From contig NC_085106.1 in assembly GCF_963422355.1 (NCBI RefSeq), positions 2,639,068 through 2,703,067 on the forward strand: a DNA stretch of 64,000 bases, read 5' to 3'. The notes below the pieces were generated by a model. That model was not told the DNA's origin. It made no database searches and saw nothing but the letters and a program-made list of their open reading frames with translations. Position 1 is the first letter of the stretch. Every line of letters starts with the position of its first letter. Shown one piece after another: positions 50,486 through 63,093 of this stretch. Position numbers and translations under genes: made by a program. The DNA is from Corticium candelabrum. Taxonomy: Eukaryota; Porifera; Homoscleromorpha; Homosclerophorida; Plakinidae.

Positions 50486-53400
50486 TGCATGTGTATGTCC
50501 ACTCTTCAGATATGCGCAGCAATGATGTCTTTACAGAAGACTTTGCGAACAGGTCTAGCTATACAGCCTCGATATGTCTTCAAAGAAAATGTACATTACA
50601 TTCAACCACATCTGCATACCACTACTGCATGTCTGCCTGTATATAATACTTATGTGTACTATTCTGATTCTTTACATTGTTATGGTCTCACACCTGTTCA
50701 ATTGTATACGCTTGATAATTGTGTATAACCTACCAATATCTTATAGCTATATCATTTTGTTAACAGATTTCAAACTATGGAAAGAAACTTGAAAGAGATC
50801 ATCAATCTTCATTTGTCAAATCAAGTGGTTCCAAGAGAACCAAGACTAATACTATTCATTCTTACTCATGCAATAGATCTGGTTCTCATGTCAGCAAGAG
50901 CAGAAGAAAGAGGCAAATTAAATCACAGGGATCTTCAAAAATAGGACATCATTGCATTGCACAACTCAGTGTTACAGTTGACAATGCAACTGGCAAAGTT
51001 TCAGCGAAATCTTGATTGAGTCACTATGGTCACAACTGTAACCTTGCTCATCTTCGTTTAGCAAGTAGTGACAGACTGAAAGTTGCTAGCAAAATCAAAA
51101 ATGGTATCACGTTTGACAGAATCATCGATGACATTCGAAGCAATGTGTATGTCAAAGTAGATCGTCTTCATTTAATTACCAAAAAAGATGCAAGTAACAT
51201 TCAGCGATCTTTTGGCCTACACACAGTAGAAAGACATCCTGATGATGCCACCAGCCTGGCAGCCATGATTGAAGATTTTAAAAAGATACTGATGAAGGAA
51301 GATCAGTATTGTTTTATAAGTTTCAGTCAGATACAGCCTCTAACCCAGAGAGCAACCTAGATAGCAAAGACTTTATGATGGTCATACAGACACCTTTACA
51401 GAAACAAATGTTTAAAGCATTGGCCACAACAGAGTAGTTTGCATGGATGCTACTCATGGCACTGATATATATCGTTTCCATCTGATCACTCTGTTTGTTG
51501 TGGATGATTTTGGGGAAGGACTGCCAGTGGCTTGGTGCATAAGTAACCGTGAAGATGAACATGCAATTAGACAGTTCTTAGAAAAGGTGCGCAGAAATGA
51601 CAACATGGACATACAACCCCAATGGTTCATGTCTGATAACGCAAGTCAGTACTAAAATGTTTGGGTAACGAGTTTTGATCACCAACCTCACAAGCTGTTG
51701 TGCAATTGGCATGTAGAGAGAGCATGGCGAACGCAGCTAAGGAAATTAAGTGACGGTGATTTAGAACAAGAAGTCTACAAGCAATTGAAGACCCTAATGG
51801 AAGAGCCTGAGCAAGAAATGTTTGAGAAGTTACTACTGTGTGTTTGTGTTGATCTCAAGAAACACAAGAAAACAAAGGAATTCGCGGACTATTTTGAAAG
51901 AGTATATGCGAGTTGAAAGAATCGATGGGCCCTGTGTTACAGATTGGGTAGTGGTATAAATACAAACATGTATGTGGAAGCATTCCATCGTGTTCTAAAA
52001 TATCTGTACTTCCATGCATGTGTGAACAGACGTCTTGACACTCTTGTCTTCACCTTACTAAAATTTGCCAGAGACAAAGCCTTTGATCGCCTAATCAAAT
52101 TGAATAAAGGAAAAGCAGGGATTAACCGATTACGGATGATCCATGAGAGGCACCAGACAAGCTCTTAATGTCACCAGATTGCATAGAAAATATTGAAGAA
52201 GATCTCTGGCAAATCAAGTCAAACAATGGCAAAGATATCTCCATATACAAAGTACATAGGCAAAATCGCACAGCTGTTCCTTGCTGCACCATAGTGAGTA
52301 ACCAATGCCACATTTGCATTCACCAATTTTCATGCACTTGCTTAGACTTCGTCGTAAGAACGACTATTTGTAAGCACATTCACTTAGTGGAAGCTACACA
52401 TGCAGTGCACGTAAGTCAGCAAGACTTAGTTGAACAAGATCCCCAACTAATTCAAACGGATGAGCCACCTCACAAAGATGTCGACTAGAAAACTGTAGTC
52501 AATTCTCTAGGCAATGACTCAATACAACATGATGTAGAGACTGTTCGAGAAAAATGCCAAGACTACCTGATTGATATATCATTGCAACTATCCAGATGTA
52601 ACAGTGTCCATGTTCTCCTCTCTGGTTTGGCTAAGCTCCGTGAAGCTACAGCACTTCCTTCTCTTCCCGAAAGATGTAGTGGAATGGCCAATGAGGCAAA
52701 CACATCAGCATCAGCACCAGTAAATAAGAGAGTCACAGTCCAGAGAACAAAAGAAAAGATCTTATCTACATCGAAGCAACCTGAAGCCCGCTCCAAAATT
52801 CATCTTGGAAAGCCTACAACACAGGAGAAGAAAGAAATCAAGAGGGCCACTCTTCTGTCATCCTGGGTAATGAAGAAATACAAGATGCCCAGGAAAGACC
52901 ACGGTACTCTATTTCTGTGTTGGCATCTACCTATACTAGACATAGCAAGTATTTTTACAGCTGTACTACATTTGTTTTGTGATGAAAAATCCATGTCTAA
53001 GCTTGAAAGAGACGGTCACCTGATAGAGAAAATTGACATCCCGGTGAGGCCAAAAGAACTTCCTGACGACATAGTAGAAGTAGACTTTGAGAGTAGTCAT
53101 CTGTCAAAGTATTTTAGTTCCCAAGCCTGGCATCACCTTTAGAGACAGGCAATACCTTCCAATGTAATGCATCTGCAATCAGGATAACTAAAATATTGTT
53201 TCTTTGTTTCAGTTGAACTAAAGCAGAGACAGTGGCATTGTGGGAATTGTGACTTAGTAACAACCCAGCTAAATATGGTTCAATGCGATGGCAAGTGTGG
53301 AAAATGGTTCCATTGGTGCTGTCTTGTGGTTTAATCTCCCATAGCATCTGCAATAATTCTTACGTTCTGGTCTAGGAATTGTGCTGGACTTCGAGAAGAA

Positions 53401-53604
53401 CCGACTGACATGTGGCAATGCGACAAATGTTTGCTTTCCATAGGACAGAATACAATTATACCAAATACCAGTGTCAAAGCCCAGAATACGTCATCACTGC
53501 TGCAACTGCTACGGAATGCTTCCAGATATTCAACAATAATGGGTATGACTACCATGCTTATGCAAACATCATGGCAGTTATGATATATTTCAAAGGCATG
53601 TCAT

Positions 53605-53606
<2 letters not shown>

Positions 53607-53665
<59 letters not shown>

Positions 53666-53679
53666 GAGTTTGGAAAAAA

Positions 53680-53725
<46 letters not shown>

Positions 53726-53800
53726 CAAAATCAAACAATCCCTCCAAACATCCCCAACCAACAAGTCTTACATTACACTAAGTATATCCCAACTATCAAC

Positions 53801-53852
<52 letters not shown>

Positions 53853-53855
53853 TGT
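53607..53855. repeat. Three (TA)n tracts
   Basis: (TA)n at 53607-53650, 53682-53722 and 53803-53850, with a T-run near 53650. All lie between the PHD-like and OTU-like segments. Confidence 0.96.
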
Positions 53856-54156
53856 AAATCAATTCATTTTGCAAGCAAATACATTTAGCAATCTGAAGCC
53901 AAAGTCTTTTCACAATCAATTTAATTTGACAAAACTGACATTGCCTGTGACTGCTATACAAGGACTTCGATATGAAATGCCTTGTTCAATCATAGAGGCA
54001 TGATATCAATATCGTCAGCTATAACCACAGGTACAATCATCACTGACTACTGGGAATGTCTCACAAACCCACTTTGTTTTGCATGTGTTTTGTCTTATAA
54101 AGCCAAACAAAATACCTATGAACAAACAACCCCATGGTTTTAACACATTCAATATA

Positions 54157-54568
54157 CTACAGTAGGACCTCAAAGATACGAACACCAGACAACCGAACTG
54201 ACCGGTCAACCGAACAGCATGCTCTAGCGCGAGCGCGCGCTCTTGCAAAATTTGATCACGTAATGTAGCCACGCGCACGCGCACTTTTGCTTTTGAGAGA
54301 GCTCCTGGACCTTGCAGGACAAAAAAGGGGTTCTGCCTTGAAGCAAAAGACAATGGATTGTTATTTTAGTAACCCTTGAATTCGTTCTTACACTCTCACA
54401 GTTACTGTAGTTCACGTACTTATCCTTTTTGTTAGCCATACAGTGTACTCCTGTTTTCACAAGTTATGTAATCATCGATATTACAAACTTCAGACTTATG
54501 AACATTTCACAATTACGAACACCCAATTTCCCGAGGTGTTCGTATCTTTGAGGTCCTACTGTAGTATG
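54157..54568. mobile_element. pogo/Tigger-like MITE, about 410 bp
   Basis: Terminal inverted repeats of about 28 bp: cagtaggacctcaaagatacgaacacc at about 54161-54187 and its complement at about 54537-54563, flanked by TA as for Tc1/mariner-pogo insertions. No coding capacity for transposase. It interrupts the MULE region between PHD-like and OTU-like parts. Confidence 0.85.
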
Positions 54569-55500
54569 TTTGATGTTGACTGTCTGTAAGTTGTCAATAA
54601 CTTCAGCAAGTTATTAACTTGGAAAATTCACCAGCCCTGGCAAAATTTACAAAATTCAAAACTATTTCATTTACAGTATTAATTCTGTTATGACATATTA
54701 TTTATACGTACTACTCATTTTGTGATTTCAATAGGACAGGCACCAACAGCCGCATACAACATATTACAAAATCATCAAGGTAATTACCACACTATAAGAA
54801 TACCAATAAGTCGTTGTTGTACATGTGCCTATGCTAGGGTGTTCTGAACAAGAACATACTGCCATGTCCTGGAACAGTAGTACAAATATCAGAGAGGGCC
54901 ATTCAAAGTCCAATTAAAAAGAAGCTAGGAATGTGAACGATTCACATTGACAGATTTCTAGCTTCTGAGGGCAGACAGCAATCAGCAGTAAAAGGAGATG
55001 GTAACTGCCTCTTCAGAGCTATGTCAAACAACTCTTTGGAACAGATACCCTTCACCACCAGCTTAGGAAATTTCTTGCAGGTGTCATAGTGCTTAACCGT
55101 GACAGATACCAACAATTTTATATTCCTTCTGAAACAACAACTTTTCAACAACACCAAAAATCTATTCATCAACTAGGAGTGTGGAACACAGGTTGAAATT
55201 CAGGCAGCGAGTGACAGCTACCACATGCCTGTGTATGTGTGCTCTCCCCACCCCACAACTAGACAAATCAGGTGGCTACGTTTCAAGCCATCCTATAGTC
55301 CTCAAGTACCAGACACGTCACAACTGCCACAGCTGTCTCTGTTGTACACCAATGGTCATATTGAAATAGCACACACTAGTTGTCATTATGATAGCATATG
55401 CACTATAATAACGAGCAAACTTTACAGTTTCCTGAGTTGCCAGATGAGGACAAAGAATATAAGGTCTGTAGAATCAGTGACAAATAGTGACAGTGATTAA

Positions 55501-56355
55501 CAACGTCACTTCCATACCTGCAGAACCGATTCTGCTAGAAAGAATGTAAAGAAGTAGTTACTTGGCAATGTTTGTAAGGTTTTTCAATACTGCAATAATC
55601 AGAGACTGATTATAGTTTGTAGCCCTTGTACACAGTTTGTAGCATTCTGCTAAGACATGTTGTTACTTAACACAGAAGCACTGATACTGTAACCTGGTTA
55701 CTCCACGAGGTGTAAAATTCACCTCATTCTTATGAGTAATGAAACAGTCTCTTCTTGAATCTTGTGAACACATGTGTCGTAATTGAAAGAACGACAATTA
55801 CATAACAAATTGGAATTAGAAAAAGACAGTTCTTAGGCAGTTAGAATTAGGTGGCCAAATTTATAGAGTAAAACATTAAGCAACAAAAGTTGGCGTGTGA
55901 CATCTACCCAGGATATAGTTGATGGTTAATATTGGCACCAATGACACTGGAGTGCTACAAGCTGTAGCAGAATCTGAGATTACGAGCCTACTGTCTGCAT
56001 ACTGTAATGCATGTAGACTACATAGTAGACTTCACCTGGACTTTAATTGATGGCTGTTGGGAATTTCCTGTAACTGTATGGTAGTGACATGTTTTGGGAC
56101 TGGTACCGGTAAGATAACTAGCTTGGGAAAGTTTTGGATATGACAGTGGGCATATATAGAATAGCTATCTAAAGATACACTATTGCTATTGTATGTCTAT
56201 AGCTATGAACTAATCAATTAACCCACCTTCCCATGCACCACTCCATTGCCGTAGTACAATTATATGGTACACTATTTAAACGTAATATTTAAACAAACAC
56301 ACACAAGTATTCTCTAGTGATGCACACGTAGCCAATCACTCCTTTTATAAAACTA
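55501..56355. other. Region without recognised features
   Basis: A/T-rich sequence between the OTU-like segment and the SINE tandem. No open frame of interest, inverted repeat or homology to other parts of the window was noticed. Confidence 0.6.
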
Positions 56356-56363
56356 CACACACA

Positions 56364-56440
<77 letters not shown>
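56355..56440. repeat. (CA)n microsatellite before SINE unit 1
   Basis: A CA run with few interruptions. The same kind of run separates and follows the two SINE units (56870-56946, 57379-57456). Confidence 0.95.
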
Positions 56441-56442
<2 letters not shown>

Positions 56443-56885
56443 TGTGTGACACACACACAAATGGTCAAATGGACAAATGTTAAGCCCACCACCTGCCTCT
56501 AGAGACAGGGCCTCCATGCGCTACGTGGAGTCTTGAGGCCAGCGCTACAATCCACCTGGAGCTTGGCCAGAGTCATCCACGGGCACTGACTATGGCGCAG
56601 CTCTGGGACTGGACACCAAGGCCCACACGTACCCCTCTGCTGCATGATGTTGCTGCCAAGCCAACGGTCTTGTCCACCCCAGTCAATGACCAGGTACTCA
56701 TTTATACTCCTGAGTCGAGAGAAGCAAGTGTGGGTGAGTTTCTTGCTCAAGGAAACTGCGACAGTGTTGCCTCCACCAGGATCAAACCTTCAACCCTCAT
56801 CACGGAATACAAGATCCCGGATGTCATCACAAACGCTCTACCATCTGCTCCACCGCCCCCCCCCCCAAACACACACACACACACA

Positions 56886-56949
<64 letters not shown>
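56441..56949 (-). mobile_element. SINE-bearing tandem unit 1 of 2 (509 bp)
   Basis: On the minus strand the unit starts with a tRNA-like head: AGATGGTAGAGCG (A-box-like, about 56832-56844) and AAGGTTTGATCCT (B-box-like, 56779-56791). The internal domain (gaaactcacc, tctctcgactcaggagtataaatgagtacctgg) is shared with 33229-33312. A C-run and (CA)n precede the head. The overall form is a tRNA-derived SINE; the internal motif resembles conserved central domains known from invertebrate SINEs, from memory only. Confidence 0.75.
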
Positions 56950-56951
<2 letters not shown>

Positions 56952-57394
56952 TGTGTGACACACACACAAATGGTCAAATGGACAAATGTTAAGCCCTCCA
57001 CCTGCCTCTAGAGACAGGGCCTCCATGCGCTACGTGGAGTCTTGAGGCCAGCGCTACAATCCACCTGGAGCTTGGCCAGAGTCATCCACGGGCACTGACT
57101 ATGGCGCAGCTCTGGGACTGGACACCAAGGCCCACACGTACCCCTCTGCTGCATGATGTTGCTGCCAAGCCAACGGTCTTGTCCACCCCAGTCAATGACC
57201 AGGTACTCATTTATACTCCTGAGTCGAGAGAAGCAAGTGTGGGTGAGTTTCTTGCTCAAGGAAACTGCGACAGTGTTGCCTCCACCAGGATCAAACCTTC
57301 AACCCTCATCACGGAATACAAGATCCCGGATGTCATCACAAACGCTCTACCATCTGCTCCACCGCCCCCCCCCCCAAACACACACACACACACA

Positions 57395-57458
<64 letters not shown>
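56950..57458 (-). mobile_element. SINE-bearing tandem unit 2 of 2 (509 bp)
   Basis: Nearly identical to 56441-56949 at an offset of 509 bases; I noticed only cccacca/ccctcca differing near 56485/56994. The duplicated block includes the SINE and its (CA)n tract, so this is a segmental duplication, not two independent insertions. Confidence 0.9.
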
Positions 57459-57459
57459 A

Positions 57460-58678
57460 CCTTCATCCTAGCCTCGCAAGCCAGGCTCTTCCGCGCAGTC
57501 GCTGATCTAACCGCACGGGAATCACACGAGGAGGAGGAGCTTTTACCGGAATTGCTCCAGCGCGAGAAGAGCCTGGTCGCTTTCGAGAACGTCATAGTGA
57601 CGTGGGACCCCCGATCCGGTTTCATAGCTTGATAAAGCTAATTCTATTAGGTACGTATATAGGTATGAAAGTTGAGAACACGCGACATCGCTTCACGCAC
57701 TTGCTTGTTTTGCACGAAGTACGTAGTTGACATCATCGTTCGCTTCTAGAAAGTATGTAGACAGCTCAGCCATGTAATATTCTGCAGTGTCACGACTCCA
57801 TTTCAGCATTCAGTTTCGCCAACAGCACACCGCCGAATCTAGATCTGCAGTGCGGTAGTTTGAGAAATGAACTCATTGTACGCGGTTAGTGTATCTAGGT
57901 AGCAGTCAGAGTCCATGCACTGAAACAAGTCGTACGTAGTACACGTGCAACTACGAGTCCACTCTACACTTCCTGAACATGGTAGGTCCTCTGCACTGCT
58001 GTTTTCCCATGCCTACATGTTTCCAGTTCACCGTGAAGAGAGCCAATATTGTACAAAAGTGCTGCTTGCTGAGTCGAAAGTACCGTCACATAGACTGCGT
58101 TAGCAATACACGCAAATCTGATCATGATGTGGAGAGGTCAACAAGCTCTAGGCCACTGTTTTCATGAACCATTGAGTGAAACTGGGCCGCCAGTTCTCAC
58201 ACCATTTCCCCCACAGACTATAGATGTCACAGTAGACGCGCAAGAGTGGTGAATAGTTCTACGTCGGTTTCAATTCGCGCAAACCTGCAGATGAGTTCAG
58301 TAGAAAGAAACGTTGCTGGAGAGTGTAGGTTCAGCGGACCAGTTCCATGTAGGCCATTCCTACCCTCATTATTCACCAGCACTTTGTCCATCAACAGCTT
58401 CACTGGATTTTGTGTTCACGCGCTCTCCGCGGAGGGCTACCTCTCTGCTTCGTGTATCAGCTCAATTACAGTAACGAGCTCTTTGGGAAATCGAATTAGC
58501 CTTATGCAAGCTATGAAACCGGATCGGGGGTCCTACGTCACTATGACGTTCTCGAAAGCGACCAGGCTCTTCTCGCGCTGGAGCAATTCCGGTAAAAGCT
58601 CCTCCTCCTCGTGTGATTCACGTGCGGTTAGCTCAGCGACTGCGCGGAAGAGCCTGGCTTGCGAGACTACCTTCATCC
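57460..58678. mobile_element. Non-autonomous Mutator-like element with 9-bp target duplication
   Basis: Element 57469-58669 (1201 bp). Long terminal inverted repeats of about 165-170 bp (57469-57640 against 58505-58669) run from tagcctcgcaagccaggctcttccgcgcag inward to gatccggtttcatagct. The flanks carry an exact 9-bp duplication, ccttcatcc (57460-57468 and 58670-58678). Long inverted repeats with 9-bp duplications are typical of Mutator-like elements. The interior (57641-58504) encodes no transposase. The left target duplication touches the SINE-tandem CA tract. Confidence 0.88.
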
Positions 58679-59508
58679 ATGTTGTGTGCCATCGAAATCT
58701 CTGCTAGTTCGCATCACGACCAAACGAGCCCCAGTCCTCAAGCAGTAAGCTTCGTTTTTACACTCAATCAGCACGCTACCACCGATCAAGCAAAAACTAA
58801 AGTCACATGCACATTGTAGCTGTCTCACCCGAAGCAATAACTCTTGCTAGCGTGCGCTACAAAAAGTTCTCTGTCTTTAGCCGCTAGTGATTCAGCACGC
58901 CTAGTGGATATCAATGACCACCAGGAAAGCACTGAACGTCATCGTCAACGGACCGTTCGCCAGACCACAGAAACTCCCCAACGACTGAAACGAGTCATAG
59001 TCTCATGGATAAAGCTAGAGAAACATGAGAAAGAAAGACAGACAAGTTTCATAAATTTACTATTGAATTCTTACCTTCTTCGGTGACCTCGTGACGATGA
59101 CTCTTTGTCGACTGTGCCGTGGCGTGGTTACCTATACTTGAGCCGGCCTGCGTAATGAAGGAGTGGCCATGGAGAGTGGGCGGAGCCCGGCCAGCCAAAC
59201 ATGGTTCGTAAGAACCCATGTCCGGAGCGGATCCGGGATATCGGACCAGACTCCGGCCCAACATGGAGGCGACCACGCGCCACAAGCGAGGTCGCCCCAC
59301 ACCCAAACCGGACCCACTTCTCCCGGACCCATGGATACGAACCGCTGACGCTGTTGTGCTGGCAAGTCAGCGAGACGCTCCGGATCTGTAAGACTGAATC
59401 TATATACCGTGTCACATCGTACATATCCGCGTCAGCACAACTAGATGGTCGCCGGCTAGATGGCGCATGCTACTGCACGTCATTGGCTAGCTTATAACCG
59501 CTTGATCT
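58679..59508. other. Region between MULE-type element and tyrosine recombinase
   Basis: No gene was recognised. Bases 59150-59420 are GC-rich; on the minus strand GCGGTTCGTATCC near 59330 resembles a pol III B box, but I cannot find a convincing A box or tRNA fold. Confidence 0.4.
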
Positions 59509-60231
59509 CTAGCGGGGAGCTACTAGTGTCCGCGAGTACGCCGCTATCGTCCTAGCGTCGAGTTTTACGTAGCGCTTGTACGCATCACTTTTCCACCTCC
59601 CAAGCGTCTGGATCGTGGAGTCCTCTATTCCTTGCCTCGCAGCTGTCGTAGCGGCTCCAATTTTAAAGCTATGACCCGAGTAGCCGTCCGGCTGAACGCC
59701 CCTGGCTTTTAGAGCTGCCCGCACTTCTCTGACAAGACGCTGTTAGACAGAGGCGTTCCATCCGAGCCCAGAAACAAGGGGCCGGCCTCTTGACCTCGCC
59801 AGGCGAGATAAGCCAGCATCGCCGTAATAGGACATAGTGCAGAACCCGTTCTCCCAAGATGAATGTCTACACCCTGCAGGAATGGATCCGTTTTTTGACT
59901 GCTTGAGCCTGACTCTCATGAGGAACGGGTTCTGACGGGAGTCCACCGCCACGTCGCTAACTGTCAGATGGACCGACGAGTCAAACGCCTGTACGGACTG
60001 CACTGTCAACTCTCCGCTGCGCTGAAAGCCAAAGAACGCCAGGCAACATGCCGTCCACAGCATCACAATGTCCCGCTCATTTGCTCTTGGGGCCCATACG
60101 TCTCTCAGCCTGGATAACACTTCCGGCGTGATTGGTAAGCGCTGTTGCCGTCTGGGACCTGAAGTCGACCGCTTGACGCCATGTAAGACCGGCTTGGTTG
60201 TAAGGATTGGTCCACATCTCTGGTAGTCCAT
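59509..60231 (-). pseudogene. Tyrosine recombinase fragment (DIRS/Crypton-like)
   Basis: One minus-strand frame with a single in-frame stop near 59740. The C-terminal catalytic part shows GYSGHSFKIGAATTAA, LGRWKSDAYKRYVKL and a final Tyr in TIAAYSRTL, as in tyrosine recombinases of DIRS-like elements and Cryptons. The upstream part includes RLPITPEVLSRL and FGFQRSGEL (first catalytic Arg). The usual HxxR reads HSFK, so the second catalytic Arg is replaced by Lys. The N-terminal end stops abruptly at a junction with Ty3/Gypsy sequence at about 60231. Confidence 0.78.
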
Positions 60232-62949
60232 CCGTATCGAGTATATTGATATGCTCTCCTTGTCACCACATTCAATTGGGTTGCCTTTGCAATCTCTTTG
60301 GCAGTCATGGGCAATGGTTCACAATAATCCACTCCAAAGATTTGTTCATTTGGATCAATCACTTCTACTGGTATAAGAAGTCGAGACAATACATCAGCTT
60401 CCTTGTTATCCTGCCCTGCCCTGTATTCTAGCTCATAGCTGTACGCGCTTAATATGAGTGCCCAGCGCTGCAGTCGTGCAGCTGCTAGCGTAGGAACTCC
60501 TTCCTTAGCTCCTAGAATCCTCAGTAGCGGTCGATGATCGGTTACTAGCGTAAATTTCCTTCCTTTCCATCAGGTATTTATGGAAGTGTCTTACTCCATA
60601 AATCAAGGCTAGGGCCTCTTTTTCTAAATGAGCATAATTCTTCTCAGCTGGAGCTAGTGTTCGTGATGCAAATGCGACTGGGCGTTCAGTGCCATCTTCC
60701 ATGACATGACTTAGACACGCTCCTACTCCATATGGTGAAGCATCACAACTTAACTTGATGGGCTTACCCAAATTATAATGTACTAGTAAGTCCGATTTCA
60801 CTAGTATTTGTTTTGCCTGCCGGAATGCCTTTCTCTGTTGATCCAACCACTTCCAACGTTGCTGTTTCTTCAATAAGATATACAGTGGTTGTAATGTCGA
60901 TGACAAATTAGGTAGAACTTCCCATAATAATTTAGAAGTCCCAAGAAAGCCTTCAACTCAGTCACGTTACTAGGGTCAGGTGCATTTTGAATCGTTTCCA
61001 TCTTACTCCGAGATGGGGATATGACTTCTGCACTCACCACGTGCCCCAAATATTCTACCTTAGACTTGCCAAATTCACATTTTTTCCATTTTTAGTTTAA
61101 TTCCGGCTTGGTTCAGTCTTTCCAAGACCTTGAATAACCTGTGGTTATGCTGTTCATCACTGTTGCCCACTATTAGAATATCATCTAGGTAGCAGATGAC
61201 TCCGTCCAGTCCTGATAGAACGTTATCTATAGCTCGTTGCCATATACTGGGTGCTGAGCTTATGCCAAATGGCATCCTTGTGTACGTAAACATGCCCTTG
61301 TGTGTGTTAATGGTTAGGTATTGCTGACTTCTGGGGTCTACTAACATCTGTTGATACGCTTGTTTGAGATCCAAACGAGAAAATTTCTTCCCTCCTGCTA
61401 AGGTCGAAAACAAGTCATCTGGATTCGGCATCGGATATTGATCCAAATCAATATAGGGGTTGATGGTGACCTTGTAGTCGCCACATATTCTAACATTTCC
61501 ATCCCCCTTTCGAACTACCACGATGGGTGCTGCCCATTCACTCTTCTCTACTGGTTTCAGAATACTTTCCTTCCGCATCCGTTCGAGTTCAGCATCGACC
61601 TTACTATGCAAGGCATATGGAATCGGTCTGGGTCGATGAAACTTTGGTCTGGCATCTGTATTCAACATGATGTTGGCCTGATATCCAACCAATGTACCTA
61701 CCACAGTGCCAAACAACTGTGGAAAGGTTTCCACTGGGTCTATTGCCTGAAATTTCTGTACAGTGAAGATTGAATCCCAATCTAGTTTAAAATGTTTCAA
61801 CCAGTCTCTTCCTAGGATGGCGGGCTTGTTCTTCACTTTTACCACATGAAACTTTACATTTACTTGCTGTCCCTTGTATCTTACAGGAACTTCCGCTTCT
61901 CCTTGCACATTCAAGGGCTGTCCATTGTACGCGTGCAATCTGGTGGTGCTTGGGCGCAATTGTATATGTTTCAAGTACTTCTGATATGTACTAGTGGGGA
62001 TAATCGTAACTGTTGCTCCGGTATCGATTTCTAACTCTATCTGTCTTCCAGCAACGTCCATTTCCACTGTGACATCTCTCTTGTTTGAGATACTATAAAC
62101 AACACTAAGCGATTCCTCATCTACATGATGGGTAGTTTGGGGCTTCCCCTTTCCACTTGTTGCGTCTTTGGAATCTCTAGTCTGCATTCTCTTCCGGCAT
62201 ACTCGACTAATATGCCCCTGTCCCTTGCAAAAATGGCACGTTTGTGTCTTAAATCTACAATTCTGTGGCGTATGCCCTTTCGTTCTGCATCGGTGACATG
62301 CTTGTTCGCCACCACTTCCGTGTTTCGTGGTTTTCGTATTGACACCTGCTGTGAACAATGTACGCGGTCTCAGACTTCAGAGTGGGCTGGCCTTGTGGTG
62401 CACACCCACGAAGAACCGTAGTCTCCTGTCTCGCTGCTTCGAATGCCTGTGATATTTGCAGAGCCCTCTCTAATGTAAGGTCTGCCTCTGCCAACACTTT
62501 CCTTTGTAGTGCTTCACTATTCAATCCACATACGAGTTGGTCGCGTAGCGCAGTTTGTAAATACTCCCCAAACTCGCAGTCCTTCGCTAACCGACGCAGC
62601 TCAGACAAATACACAGCGATTGACTCACCTTCTCGCTGTTGTCTTTTGAAGAACTTGAATCGCTACGCTACGACGACTACTTTGAGCTGGTAGTGCCTCT
62701 TTAGCACGTCAATCAGCGCCTCCAACTCGAAATCTTGCGGCAGTCGCGGTCTTACTAGGTTCTTCAATAGGGTGTAGGTCGTCCCTCCGATGCTCGTCAA
62801 GAACACGGCCTTCTGTTTGTCTCCATCTTCGATCGAGTTAGCTGTACAATACAAGAAGAACCTCTCTTTATAGTTCTCTACGGTGTCAATTCCTGGGCTG
62901 AACTCCGCCAAACGTCCATGATAACTTGCAGCAGCCATACGGTCGTGTG
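60232..62949 (-). mobile_element. Ty3/Gypsy retroelement, internal region without integrase
   Basis: In minus-strand order: Gag-like frames at about 62255-62938 (ENYKERFFLYC); two CCHC knuckles (CHRCRTKGHTPQNC, CHFCKGQGHISRVC) near 62220-62300; aspartic protease (DTGATVTIIP) near 62010; reverse transcriptase with YLDDILIVG near 61160; RNase H at about 60505-60906 (SCDASPYGVGACLSH); and a linker to about 60240. Sequence ends in the linker before any integrase domain and passes into a tyrosine recombinase fragment. Frame breaks lie near 60545, 61000 and 62660, so it is not intact. Confidence 0.9.
61075..62358 (-). pseudogene. Gypsy CCHC-protease-RT open frame (427 codons)
   Basis: The longest uninterrupted frame of the Gypsy element. 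It carries the two zinc knuckles, the protease DTGA motif, and RT motifs (ICGDYKVTINPYID, RLDLKQAYQQM, MPFGISSAPSIWQRA, YLDDILI). Gag and RNase H continue in other frames or beyond stops on either side. The single-frame link of knuckles to protease and RT suggests that gag and pol were joined in one frame or by a frameshift nearby. Confidence 0.85.
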
Positions 62950-63086
62950 CAGAGGCGTCGCTCAATAGGGGCCTGGGTGGGCCATGGCCCCCAATATTAG
63001 TAGGCGTGGCCCTCTAGACAATTGACAATAGACAATAATCCTAGAGCTTCCCCCCCCCCCATTTTGGACGTCCAGCGACGCCTCTG
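62950..63086. mobile_element. 137-bp MITE with 7-bp target duplication, beside Gypsy gag start
   Basis: Terminal inverted repeats CAGAGGCGTCGCT/AGCGACGCCTCTG at the two ends, flanked by tcgtgtg on both sides (62943-62949 and 63087-63093). It contains ggccatggcccccaatattagtagg, shared with 24955-25025. It inserted a few bases upstream of the Gypsy gag ATG. Confidence 0.8.
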
Positions 63087-63093
63087 TCGTGTG

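Noticed and set aside
59300-59400. Possible tRNA gene or SINE head (GCGGTTCGTATCC on minus strand)
   Set aside because: No matching A box or cloverleaf could be drawn.
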